Positions 1 to 9,706 of a stretch of 22,910 nt of DNA are shown in pieces; the stretch's first letter is position 1; the number at the start of each line of letters is the position of its first letter. This DNA comes from Trebouxia sp. TZW2008 (lineage: Eukaryota > Chlorophyta > Trebouxiophyceae > Trebouxiales > Trebouxiaceae). A program made the translations under genes and the position numbers. The DNA is taken from contig BDIU01000187.1 in the NCBI GenBank assembly GCA_002118135.1, positions 1 through 22,910 on the forward strand, written 5' to 3'. Below the pieces are notes generated by a model, which made no database searches, had not been told where the DNA came from, and worked only from the letters and a program-made list of their open reading frames with translations.

Positions 1-1
1 G

Positions 2-127
2 CTGAATCCTGCGGTTGGTGGACTGCTTCTGGCTGACAATGTGAAAATCACACAGCAGCAGATTGGCTCTGCTGCCAGGACAGCTGTGTTCCTTGCTGTT
101 GTCATCACACAGAAACAGCAGTTACAG
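2..127 (+). other. Gene 1, partial 5' exon (possible kinase glycine-loop region)
   Basis: The frame starting at base 2 is open from the window edge and reads through IGSAARTAVFLAVV to a possible donor CAG|GTGCAA at 127/128. The G-S-A-A-R-T-A-V-F pattern resembles, weakly, a kinase glycine loop and strand 2 with the second glycine lost. In the same frame the sequence continues GTG CAA TAA (stop at 134-136) and then reads on without stops into the next kinase exon. A 24-nt intron (128-151) would restore the frame but would be far shorter than any other intron here. Whether this is a real exon boundary, a nonsense mutation or a sequence error cannot be settled from sequence alone. Confidence 0.45.
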
Positions 128-3100
128 GTGCAATAAGATCTTGCTATACAGTCTGCTGCAAAATCACAACCTGCTTTGTCATGGGCTAGGAAAATTGCAT
201 TGCAAGCCAACTCTCTGCTGCAAACAGGGCAGGGTTTGATAGTCTGTTGCCCAGCTGACTTGCATTTCACAGATGAGCTGCCTCCACTGCACTTCCAACG
301 TGCTGTGTGTGTGATGCAGACAGCTGTCAAAATGTTACCAACAGCAAAGGTGCCACAACAAGATTTCACACAGTTTCAGCAGTTCATTCAAACCTTGGCG
401 TTTGCCACCAGGCTGTGCAGCAAACTATGTCGACTGCTTGGCTTCAGCATTGCAGATGGTGCAATTGCTATTGTTGATGCCTATCTTTGAGTGCTCCCTG
501 CAGCAGCTGCTGCTTGCAGGTAGTTCTGGCACAAACTGATGTGTGTGATGCAATCGTCTTGTCATGGTCCCTTTCCTAGATGCTGCACAGTCCACATCAC
601 TCGACAAGGCCTCCATTTGTCCTGTAGCATGAGATCATGTCGGGAGTAGGCATGCTGCATTGCATGTTTTTCCTCAAATGAAGTGCCTTCAGAAGCGTGG
701 CAGCTGCAGAAGCTTTGCTAGGGAGAATTGCTCTTCACGTCTGACAAGCTGTGTCTTGCAGGTGAACAGTTCGCCCTTGAAGAAGCAGCTGGCCTTGCTC
801 TTCAGATTGCAGAGGGTCTGACACAGCTACACAGTCACAACATTGTGCATGGGTCTCTGAAGCCCAGTAATGTTCTGCTGGACACCCTTCGCAATGATGT
901 GGTACTGTCAGACTTTGCCATCAGCACTGTATTGTACAGACTGCCAGAGGTGCCACCAGCCAAGCTGCTTGCTTTGTACACGTGAGGCTTTTCTGCTCTT
1001 TGCAATGTAGACGAAATCACGCAACTTGCATGTCCATCTCAATGTTGCCTTATGGATGCGCACAGATGCACCTTGACAGTTGTTGAACATTGCGTGAGTC
1101 AAGTCATAGTTGACCTCATGGACCAGGGAACAGCATCAAAGCACTTGCACACGGCTGATCTCCAGCCAATACTCACTTTCCCATTTTCACTCAGACAGCA
1201 GGAGTGTGCCTTATCAAGATGCTTAGACTCAAACAGCCTGGCAAACCTGTGCTGAACAGCAGACTACATGTTGAGAGCATACAATGAAGTATCAGCTCTG
1301 TGTTTTGTCTGCAAAAGTATGTTCCACCCTCAGCGTGTCATAACCTAAACTTCTGGCTTTTACTGCTGCGCAGAGCTCCAGAGATGCTGGACGATGAGGC
1401 AAGCAGCCTGCAAGGCCCCGCATCTGATCTGTGGTCCTTTGCCGCAGTCCTGCTGCATTGCATCACTGGCAAACCACCTTTTGATGGCGCCACAAACCCT
1501 CATGCAGTACTCAAAGCACTGATCACTGGCAAGACCCCTTATGCTATCCCAAAAAGTCTGCCTGAGTCTTTGCAGACAACGCTGGCGCAGTGCTTTGAGG
1601 TGGATCCTGCCAAGAGGCCAAGCCTGCAAGGTGTCAAGCAGGTGAGACGCAAGCGGAAGCAACAGTGGAAATGCAGCTAGTGTAGTCGCCTGCGTGCACC
1701 AACTTCAAGAACTCAAAGCTTTAAGCTCAGACTTGCATGTCATGACTGATGATGCCATAAGCCCTATTCTGTGGCATGATGACAAACCTGTCATGCTTTT
1801 GGTGGTCTGCTGTGCAAGTCATTAGCTTGCATACTACCTGCATACTGTTGCCGCATCAAGCACGGAAAAGTTGTGCTTGTACTTTGCCTGTGACCTGCTT
1901 GCTCACGCATGTTTCAGGTTTTTGAAGGTCTGCTGGAGTCGGCTGGGGATGCCAAGTGGTCCCCTTCAGCCAGGCAGATGGCAATGGCACAGCATCCAGC
2001 TCAAGATCTGTTTGTGAGTACCCTGTCATTCTGAGCTCAAGATCTGTTTGTGAGCACCCTGTCATTTTGTGCTCAATATCTGTTTGTGGGCATCCTGTCA
2101 CTTTGAGCCCAAGATCTGTTTGTGAGCACTCTGTCATGTTGAGCTGCCAATCTTGCTTTTACATCGCAGCTTTCAAAGGCCAGCTGCCCAGTGCTGCATG
2201 ACTGAAATGGCCAGGCATGACAGTTAGGAAACGGCATGTACATGTCAACAACAGGTGAAACAACACAGTTTGCAATACCGACAGACTACATACCCAATGT
2301 ATACTCAATTGATGCTACAAGTGTGTCTTATTTGAGATTTAGCAGAAGCAGTCTTTGATGAACAGCATGGCAGGTGATGCTTTCAAGCAAAACCAACATC
2401 CTGGAACATCAGCTAGACTCAATCTTACTGCTATGGTGTTGCCTACTTGATCGTGTCTGGGCCAAGAACTGAAGCCCCGCATGCAGCAAAACCAGCATCC
2501 ACTTGACAATGCTCTGTGCAGGCGCTGATGGCACAACCAACACAACGTGATGCCATGTCAGCCTCTCAAGCAACCCAACCCCAGCAGCAGATACAACAAC
2601 GGCGGCAGCAGCAGCAGCAGCAGCAGCAGCAGATGTATCCTCAAGTAGATGTCCTGTTGCAGAGATCCATTCAAGCAGCACGACAGGCCGCTCAGCAGCA
2701 AGTCCCCTACATCAACGACTCCATTGTCAAACTCAGCATTGCTCTGTCCCGGCCACAGGCTATAGTGGCGCAAGACCTGCAGCCTCTTGACCCACAGTCA
2801 ACAGCTTTCAAGGAGCTGACTGCTCTCATGGCTACTGCTAAAGGGACTGTGACCAGCATCAGCAAGGTCAACATTCCGGAGAGGGAAGCAAGGTTCAGTG
2901 CTTGGAGAGCAAGTCTGCCTTTGCATCTGCAGAGCGTCACTCAGGCAAGACTAGTTGAACCTCATGCTGCATGTCTGAGCGCTGCGCACCCTTTTCAAGC
3001 AAGCTTGGTGGCATGCATTGATGTTGGCTGACTAAACCACCTTGCAGCAATGCCAGCAAGTATATCAAGCGCATGATCTTGAACGCATGCTGTCATGCGT

Positions 3101-6100
3101 GCATACCTTAGATGGCTTCCCAGAGTCCTGCCTGTCCTAGGAAAAGGTGCTGCCTCAAATGCTGTATTTGCTGCAGCTGCACACATCCAAGATGCTGGTC
3201 ATGTTGCTTTTGGTCAGCTTGCACACAGGGCCAACTTCATTGCAGTTTGACAAGCTTGTGACATTGGCAAGTGTGCAGGTGTATCATGGTACGACTCCAC
3301 CAAGCAATGCGCAGAGCATTGCTCGCTGTGGGCCTGACTTTTCTCTCATTGGCACCAGCCATGGTCACGTCCATGGCAGAGGTTTCTACACCACCAGCTT
3401 CATTGACACAGCAGCTTCATATGCCGGACCCAAGGGAGCAATTTGTGTCTGTGCTGTTGCACTGGGCAATGTCAAAGTTGGTGGGCACAGGACAGACACA
3501 GCTGGCAGCCTGTTAAAGCAGAACTACCACAGCGTGTTAGCAGCCAGCAACAGGGTGACAGTACTGTTCCATCCTGACGCTGTGCATGTGCAATACATCA
3601 TCAATGATGTTGCTGATCCTACAGCTGAAAAGGCCCTAGCAGCCGAGGAGAAGCGCATTGATACCTTGTGGAGGCACCAAGATCTCCTGCGGCAGAAGGA
3701 ACTGCAGGTCAATGTTGAAACATCCCTTGGATTGTGCAAGTTGGCGGCTGGTTTGCTGTGCAGCAACTAGATCCATCAGATTTGCTTCACTGCAGCTACA
3801 AGCGCCTGCTGAATGCTGCTGCCCGCTGCATGCTTTCAACAGGACCCACAGCAACAAGCAACGCATGTTGCTGATTTTTTTGCAGTAACATGTTGCTACT
3901 TTTGACACAGGTGCATGTGCTGCTGCTTGCCAAGTGCATATTCTGAAATGTGACGCTGCTTGACATGGTCATCAACAAAAGAGCATCTGTTTCCTGCAGG
4001 ATCAGCAAGGCAGGCTGAAAGCAGTCGCCCATTTCAGTGCAGTCTGTGCGTCCTTTTTGGCCAGCAAGCAAACAGACAAAGCTGGTCTGGACTGTATGCA
4101 CAGATTGTTTGAGATAGAGGCTGGGCAGTTCCAGAATGCACTGTCCATCTATGCATACAAGCCAGATGTCCTGAAGTCCCTCAAGCAAGCTCAGTGTCTT
4201 GTGCTAAGGGGCTCTGCTGGCATAGGTCAGTCCTTCATTCATTTTCAATTACAATGCATGCTAGACAGGCTCTGCAGCCCCGGCTGTATATATACTAGAG
4301 CAGTCAACTGTCTCAACTGGTTTTGTCTTGTTGTCTCCAACCTTCTGGTCATGTGCTAACTTAAATATTCAGTGCAAGTACTTGAACCAAAACTGCAAAG
4401 CGTGCTTGTTCGTAACCGGTTTTGCATTGTTGCTGGCTGTTGTCAGCAACAACAATTTCTTCATGTTGCTTTGTGCTAAGTTCCTCACAATAGAAATGCC
4501 ACAGACAGTTTTGGGCTAGTACGTGCTTGCAGTGTGTTGTTTTGGCTCTGTGCAAGTTGTGCTGTTCAAACAACAGGACTGCTAGCATCCAAAACGCAAA
4601 AATGCCACCGAGTATCTTGCTCTCAAAAAGGCCTTATCAGCTTCTGTTTGCTTTGCATTCACAACCAAAAAATGCTTTTTAAGTTGAGGGTGTTGCAACA
4701 GCTGAGCTTGCTGCTGTGCTGTGGCAAGCCTTGCAGCAAAGTTGTCTTTTGCCCGCAGGCAAGTCAGTGGCTGTGCCTCAGTGGCTGTATGATGCTGCTG
4801 ACCCTGCCCGCAAGATTGCAGTGCTGGTGTCCCAAGCTTCCACTGCAGAAAGCCTTGCACAGTATGTCAGCCAGCTGCGGCGCTGCTACGTGGGTCAGGA
4901 AGTTGGGCTGGGCACTGCTGGCAAGGCTGAGATGTCAGATGACTCACGTGTTATTTTCATGACATATGGGTTCTTTGCTGGTGTCTCAGCACGCGACAAA
5001 ACCCTTTCTGCATGGAGCGCTGTTGTCTTAGATGATGCTCACGAGCGCAGAGCAGAGGCTGATGCAGCTTTCCTGCGCTCAATAGCAGCATGTCGAGATA
5101 GGCAGGACTTCCAGATGGTTGTCATGTCAGCACACATTGACCCTGATGTGTTTGTGATGGCAGCAAACCAGGCCAAGGTATCTGTCAGAACGCTGGACAT
5201 TCAAGGAGTTGCCTTCCCCATCAAAGATGTGTGGTATTGCGAGCAAAGCTGGGACCCAACAACACCTGGGGCAGTGCAAGCCCTTGCTATGGAGTGTGCT
5301 AGAGTGTACATTGAGGTAAGTTGTCGATTTGAGCGCAACATGACTTCAGTTGCAGACATGTCGCAGACCTTCACAGCTGAGTCCTGTTGCACACATGCTG
5401 CACTGGTGATAGCCTCATAAAGGGCTGGTGCCATTTGCCATTGCAGCAGATGCTACACCTTATGCATGGCAGCAGACGCTACACCTCGTGTTTGCCATCA
5501 GCAATTTCTGCAACCAAATACCACTGCACACTTTTGCAGTGCAACTCAGCAAATGCCCTAGCTATGCTCAATAGGGGCTTGTTTGCTGCATGCCTCCTGG
5601 CAAACAGAATGCGTGTGTCATCAGCATGGCTCTGCTTTGGACATCTGTTTCATCAAAGCCAAGAACTTGTGCATTACTTGGCTTGCTACTGCAGGAAAAG
5701 CAGGGTGACTTACTTGTGTTCACAAGCACAGTTGCTAGCGTCCATGAGTTGGTACAGACTGTGCGTCAAGCCATGGCTCATGACGCCACCTGCAGTGTGT
5801 TGGGCCTGTATGCTGACATGAACGATGCAGAGATGGCCAGGGTGACACACTTCCATGACCTCAGCAAATTTCCAGAGAACAGGAAGAAGCGCTTGATCTG
5901 CATAGCGACTGATCTGGCTGAATCTGGTGTCACCATTCCAGGTAGGAGTCCAAGCTAGGAAGGTCTTGTCCTGCCGGCAGAGTGAGTGTGTAATACAAAA
6001 GAATCATTGTTGTCCGCAAGTGCCCACGCAACATGCTTGTTAGCCGGCTTTGCTGCATCTGCTGCACACCTGCAGCTCGTCAGCACTGCCAGGACTGTTA

Positions 6101-9100
6101 GTAAGCAATCAAAAAATGCCATCGCAACAAGGCATCCTGCAGTAGAAAGCTTGCGTATAATGATAGCTGGCATGCATGTTGTGCTGATACAAGCATCTGT
6201 GTGCTTTGCATCAGACACAACAATGCTTGCAAGCTACCTTGCTGTGTGCGTAGCACTTCCAGACCAGGTTTCAGACCAACTTGTTGTATGACATCGGCCC
6301 TAATCTGTACAGCCACACATGCACCTACATGGACCTTGCAATGCAGGCATTACATCACTCCTTGAAACAGGATGGCAGACTCGGCTCATGCATGATCCTG
6401 CAACAAGAAGCACATTCATGAGACAGACTCGTGTTTCAAAGTCCACGCAGCAGCGGCGCCGAAGCTTGGCTGGCCGCAATGCCCCGGGCACATGCTACAC
6501 TCTGTACACCAAGGAATGCTATGATAGGGACTTCCCAGAGCACAGCCCGCCAGAGGCCCTGACCACCAACCTGGACAGCTTCTTGCTGAGTCTGGTGGCA
6601 TCTGGCCTGAAGCCAGATGATAGCTTGCAGCTGCTAAACATGCAACAAGCTCAGTGAGTCTCCTGCTGTATTTGCATGCCACCACAGAAGCAATGCCATC
6701 GCTGATGCTCAATGAGTGAGATCAAAATCCATCACTTGCATAGCACCTGCATGCCCGCATTTGATTACGCGTGTTGTCTATGCACTGAGTGCAGAGGGTA
6801 CACTTTCTCATGCATTTTACTATTGCAAACCCAAACCCCAAGGATGTCTGCAGTGTAGCTTGGGGCAGCGGTCTTGTACAGCTCTGCCCAAGCTTTGTCA
6901 CAAGAATTGCTCTGCAAATGTAGGCTATACTTGCGTGAAATACACTGATGTGCGTGCTTCTGCCTTTGCAGGTCAAGCTTGGCATCCTCAGAGCGTCACT
7001 TGCTGACACTGAAAGCAATTGCCAAGGGCTCTGATGGCCAACTCAAAGCCACGCAACTGGGCCAGATGTTGGTGTCCCTGCCAGTCAGCCTTGAGTTTGG
7101 CATTAGCATTGCTGCAGCTGTGCAGCATAGGTGTAGTCATGAGGTTGCAATCATTGCATGCATGGCAACTGCAGCAGGCAACCGGGTTTTTCAGCCAGAC
7201 TGCCAGCCTTCACAATCCGCATTCGCAGCCGCTTCAGGGGACCCTGAGACGTACCTCAACATCTTTGAGGCCTGGGTGAGCAGCAACAGGAGCAGTCAAT
7301 GGTGCAATCAGCACAGCTTGGTGTTGTCTGCACTGACTGCTGCTGAGACGCTCCTCACAACAGTCCTAACAGCTATGAATCGGTGCAAGCTGAAGGACCT
7401 GAGCATGAGCAGCAGCCAAGCTGGCCGCACAGACGCCATCATGCAGTCCCTCACAGCCGGCTTCTTCCAGCAGACTGCCAGCAATGCAGGGCCTGGGGCC
7501 AAGTCCTGCAGGCAGTTTTTTATCACCGGTGACTACTTGACCAACCCAACCAGCGCTGACTTGCACACCAGGTCTGTTCTTACTGACACCACAGCAGAGA
7601 GCGCTGGCATGGTCCTGTATTTCAGCTGCAGCATGCTTGCTGATGGACAGCATGTCATAGCTGGAGTGGGACGGGTTCAGCCCAACTGGGTGACTGCTGC
7701 AGCAGCTTTTGACCCGACTTTGGCAGACATCTTGATCAAGACCATTCAGGCAGCAGACCGGAAGCAGTTCTACACTGTCATCTCATCTTTTCCAACAAAT
7801 GTGAGTAGGCCGTGCCCCACATGCAACATCTGGTTGACCCAAGCTTGCTTGGTGTTTGTTTTGAACGTTAGCACTTCATCTGTGATGCTTCACATGTGCA
7901 GCATTGCAATATGAAATGCAGCCAAGCAGTGCAAGCCCCAAAGGCATACAGACTTGAATACCTCATACATCAGGTAGAACACGCACTGAAATAACTGACC
8001 TGATTCACCATGTCTAGAACACCCCTGTCAAGACACCTGGGTTTCATTGAAAGAGTGTTGTCTGAGTGACACCTGAGCATCAAAGGGTCATGCTGTTTGC
8101 ATCAAGACCTCGCCAATGCTGTGTCACCATAAGGCAGTCATGCTGCTTGCAGGTATCTGCAGTGGTGGAGACTGCCTTCCTGACAGCATTGCGTAACAAC
8201 GTGGACAGCTTGACAAAGCAGTTCCCACTAGCAGCCTTTGAGCTGGGCGCTGATGAGCGGCCGCCCCTGCTTGGGGTCACCTGCCCAACAGTTCTGAAAG
8301 CTGTTGTTGCCTCCCAAGTCCAAGCGGACATCCGAGCCCTGACAGTGTCCTCATGCGTCTTGCCCTTCACACCTGGCAAGGCTGACATACCAATGCAAGC
8401 TTCAGGAATGGTGCCAGCGGCTGTGCAGCAGCTGCAGCAGAAGTTGCAAGGGCAAGCCTTGGATGTAGAGTTCAAGGCAGCCACAATGGAGATTGTCATC
8501 ACTGTTTTTGCCAATGTGTTGCCCAGTGTGAAGCAGACTGCCCAGACATGCCTAGGACTGAGCAGCCAGCCCTCTGCACCCCAAGCTGCTCCTCTACAAT
8601 CAGCTTCAAGGGAACAGCAAGTTGTCAGTATGTTGCAGGTCAGTCACCTTGTTTGGTTCATGACCGCATTGCTGTACAGCAGCTAGCAATGGCAACTGCA
8701 GCAGCTTGCTAATCAAGTTCTGTTCACTCAAAACAGCATTGTAACTTGTGGCCAGTGGACAAGCCACATGCCTTGTCCATCAGATATCAACAAGGCTGCA
8801 TGCCTCTGTTCTGCCAACATCTTGCACACTCTGTTGCCAATACTGTATGCACTGAGTCTAGAGCAGATCATAGGATGGAGGCAACCTTTGTGCAGCTTGC
8901 ACACTTACTGCTTCAACCTTGTGATGCAGAGAGGCGCGCCAGAAGACATGTTGCTCCAATTTGGCAGGGGCAAAGCTGGATCCTTGCTAGCCTTGGCTCG
9001 CCTAGTGCTGTCCAGGACACCCATGTGGGTCTATGGTGGCTTCATCAGGGATCTCGTCTTGCGTGCTGATGTCTATGACAGCCAAGACTTGGATGTTGGG

Positions 9101-9706
9101 CTGCCCTATGAAGGATTGGATGCTGCTAGTGCCATGAGCAGCATTGCGACATTGGCTTTAAGCATTGGCGTGCTGTTCCTACGCACGCACCCCAGGGGTG
9201 ACCCTCGTGTCGTGAGAGGCTTCTTCCAAGCTGTCGACTCATCTGTTGAGATTGAGGTCCAGGTATGCCACAACAGAAGTGTAAAATGTTTTAGAAATTG
9301 TTGACCAATGTTTGCTTGCAGAACCAGAGGTGAAGGAATAGTTGCATTGCTTAGAACGCAGATGATGCCATTGCAGTGCTTGCAACCAGCGAAAGGCATG
9401 AAATGGCAGTCAACATGCACATCAAAGTCTTGCACGCTACAACTTCATGCAATACCCTTGCAGGTGGTCAATACTCAAGGCTTCCCAAAGTCAGTAGACT
9501 TTGATGTCAACAATCTGAAGATCACTGAAGCCAAAGGTATTGAAGTCAAGTATGTGGAAGGGCAACGCAGAGAGGCAACTGACTTGAAACAGATTTTGGC
9601 AAACACGCAAGCCAAACAGCTTTATGTGCTGAGGCCTGCATTGCAGATCAATGCGCGTATTGAGAAAATGAAGTCAAGGGGCTGGAAGATTCTGCTGCCT
9701 GTATGA
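2..9706 (+). CDS. Gene 1: pseudokinase / PARP / degenerate DEAH helicase / CCA-type nucleotidyltransferase-head fusion (5' partial)
   Basis: Multi-exon gene open at the left edge. Proposed exons: <2-127, 152-519, 762-981, 1374-1641, 1918-2013, 2522-2944, 3279-3707, 4000-4225, 4759-5315, 5695-5941, 6347-6653, 6972-7800, 8153-8638, 8930-9262, 9464-9706 (TGA). From 762 onward every junction keeps phase, giving about 1,553 codons. Domain order is kinase-like, Gln-rich linker, PARP ADP-ribosyltransferase, DEAH/RHA-type helicase core, HA2/OB, an unknown domain, and a class II nucleotidyltransferase head. From the linker to the stop it is collinear with gene 2 downstream. The kinase joins the rest through phase-0 junctions 1641|1918 and 2013|2522. 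The first falls inside kinase helix I (RPSLQGVKQ|VFEGLLES), which supports it. The second is inferred; if it is wrong, the kinase gene would stop at TGA 2032-2034 and a PARP gene could start at ATG 2528. Exons before 762 hold an in-frame TAA and a frame change. All function is inferred from domains. Confidence 0.75.
152..1641 (+). other. Gene 1 kinase-like (pseudokinase) domain
   Basis: Exons 152-519, 762-981 and 1374-1641 carry a protein-kinase fold. Visible landmarks in order are TAVKML (strand 3 with the ATP-binding Lys), LCRLLGFSI and AIAIVDAYL (strands 4 and 5), ECSLQQLLLAG (hinge and helix D), ALQIAEGLTQLHSHNIVHGSLKPSN (helix E and catalytic loop; quoted here as a landmark, with HGS where HRD is expected), SDFAIS (DFA for DFG), YTAPEML (APE), SDLWSFAAVLL (helix F), GKPPFDG and AKRPSLQG (the conserved Arg of subdomain XI). 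The catalytic-loop Asp is replaced by Ser, while the VK Lys and the Asp of DFA remain. By family knowledge this argues for a pseudokinase or very weak kinase. HGxLK catalytic loops are also found in plant receptor-like pseudokinases. The frame changes by one base near 485-490 between strand 5 and the hinge. Confidence 0.75.
1998..2141 (+). repeat. 36-bp minisatellite, four units
   Basis: Four head-to-tail units (1998-2033, 2034-2069, 2070-2105, 2106-2141) share the core CAAGATCTGTTTGTGAGCA with a few substitutions. The first unit straddles the proposed 3' end of exon 1918-2013, so each unit carries a copy of the donor-like TTTGTGAGT/TTTGTGAGC. Only the first has the optimal GTGAGT. The period is a multiple of three, which is why open frames appear across it on both strands without coding meaning. 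Confidence 0.9.
2606..2632 (+). repeat. (CAG)9 trinucleotide run inside coding sequence
   Basis: Nine uninterrupted CAG codons encode nine Gln in the gene 1 linker, preceded by CGG CGG. Such pure runs are length-variable by slippage. Confidence 0.9.
3279..3707 (+). other. Gene 1 PARP-type ADP-ribosyltransferase catalytic exon
   Basis: A phase-0 exon of 143 codons. It begins VYHGTTPP, giving the NAD-binding His of the H-Y-E triad within HGT. It continues with GPDFSLIG, then GRGFYTT (the triad Tyr, equivalent to GKGIYFA of human PARP1), then AASYAG (SANYC equivalent), ICVCAVALGNVK (strand like MFVARVLVG), NYHSV (GxxSV equivalent) and VTVLFHPDAVHVQYII (last strands). The position of the catalytic Glu is hydrophobic (Val by my alignment), the pattern seen in mono-ADP-ribosylating PARPs. 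A charged helix follows and ends at ELQ. Length and motif order suit PF00644. I would expect NAD+-dependent transfer of one ADP-ribose; the substrate is unknown. Confidence 0.8.
4000..6653 (+). other. Gene 1 DEAH/RHA-type helicase core with degenerate motifs
   Basis: Exons 4000-4225, 4759-5315, 5695-5941 and 6347-6653 encode two RecA-like lobes. Walker A is GSAGIGKS, split by the phase-1 intron 4226-4758 between its last Gly and Lys. Other landmarks are VFMTYGFF (motif Ib region), LDDAHERR at 5031-5042 (motif II, DDAH for DEAH), MSAHI with SAH at 5127-5135 (motif III, SAT expected), LLVFTSTV (motif IV), CIATDLAESGVTIPG (motif V) and RRRSLAGR at about 6454-6477 (motif VI, QRRGRAGR in gene 2). 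Motif Ia reads LVSQAS where gene 2 has LVPRRA. So motifs Ia, II, III and VI all deviate while Walker A survives. It may bind nucleotide or RNA but unwinding activity is doubtful. A frame-keeping intron at 5316-5694 is absent from gene 2. Confidence 0.82.
5443..5494 (+). repeat. 26-bp tandem duplication in an intron
   Basis: Two adjacent 26-bp units (5443-5468 and 5469-5494) share GCAGCAGAYGCTACACCT at their 5' ends and diverge afterwards. They lie in intron 5316-5694, which is the intron missing from gene 2. Confidence 0.7.
6972..7800 (+). other. Gene 1 HA2 winged-helix/ratchet and OB-fold region of the helicase
   Basis: An 829-nt exon, exactly the length of its gene 2 counterpart. It begins with RHLLTLKAIAKG and TQLGQMLVSLPVSLEFG, the winged-helix signature seen after the RecA lobes of DEAH/RHA helicases. 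It then has the ratchet pattern ETYLNIFEAWVSSN and WCNQHSL, and SLTAGFFQQTAS. The C-terminal part, with HTRSVLTDTTAESAG, MVLYFSC and AGVGRVQPNWV, corresponds to the OB-fold (IHPSSvL, vvf, v.peWL). In this family these domains contact RNA and accessory partners. The exon has no frame damage, which supports continued selection despite the altered ATPase motifs. Confidence 0.8.
8153..8638 (+). other. Gene 1 uncharacterised conserved domain between OB-fold and nucleotidyltransferase
   Basis: A phase-0 exon of 162 codons, conserved with gene 2 exon 19500-20015. Shared landmarks are KQFPLAA (KEFPLAA in gene 2), a CP-containing turn, a hydrophobic strand after ATMEIVITVFANVLPSV, and an acidic/hydrophobic tail ending TCLGLSSQPSAPQAAPLQS before the next domain. 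The pattern of two short strands and helices would fit a small RNA-binding alpha/beta fold such as a KH-like domain, but I cannot assign it to a family. The Pro/Ala/Gln-rich end looks like a flexible tether to the nucleotidyltransferase head. Confidence 0.6.
8930..9706 (+). other. Gene 1 class II nucleotidyltransferase head (CCA-adding / poly(A)-polymerase type)
   Basis: Exons 8930-9262 and 9464-9706. The first has WVYGGFIRD (9029-9052; GGxxRD motif) followed by QDLDVGLP with the DxD metal-binding pair at 9086-9094. A later VEIEVQ strand supplies a candidate third carboxylate. The last exon has VDFDVNNLKI, which matches the RRDFxxNAL motif of CCA-adding enzymes. It ends with RIEKMKSRGWKIL, resembling the start of the neck helix (R..RA.RFA.RLGF) in those enzymes. 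The protein stops at TGA 9704-9706, so neck, body and tail domains are absent. Catalytic residues are intact. No intron interrupts the GG motif here, unlike gene 2. Confidence 0.72.

Larger units (their letters stand above)
1918..2944 (+). other. Gene 1 linker: end of kinase helix I, poly-Gln stretch and N-terminal element of the PARP domain
   Basis: Exon 1918-2013 finishes the kinase-like C-lobe (VFEGLLESAG) and adds about 20 residues of linker. Exon 2522-2944 encodes a Gln-rich segment with a pure run of nine Gln (CAG codons), then an Ala/Gln-rich helix, then STAFKELTALM and NIPEREARFSAW. These last motifs align with gene 2 (STEYQHVKAMV, VPAREARFDAW). They match the strand-helix-strand lead-in of PARP catalytic domains, where other PARPs have an EY..V and RVQN..LW pattern. 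The downstream donor is CAG|GCAAGA, a GC rather than GT donor, at the same codon where gene 2 has AAT|GTAAAC. Confidence 0.65.

Noticed and set aside
2..519. A reassigned genetic code with TAA/TAG as Gln, suggested by CAA TAA GAT in gene 1
   Set aside because: The very Gln-rich gene 2 exon uses only CAA and CAG over more than 700 codons. If TAA or TAG encoded Gln they should appear there. A local mutation, error or intron is simpler.
1642..1917. Kinase ending at the stop after MKQWKCS-like read-through of the 1641 donor
   Set aside because: Kinase helix I continues exactly across the splice to 1918 (GVKQ|VFEGLL), so the read-through stop lies in an intron.
1998..2141. CRISPR-like array
   Set aside because: Units are contiguous 36-bp repeats with no unique spacers, inside an intron-bearing eukaryotic gene.
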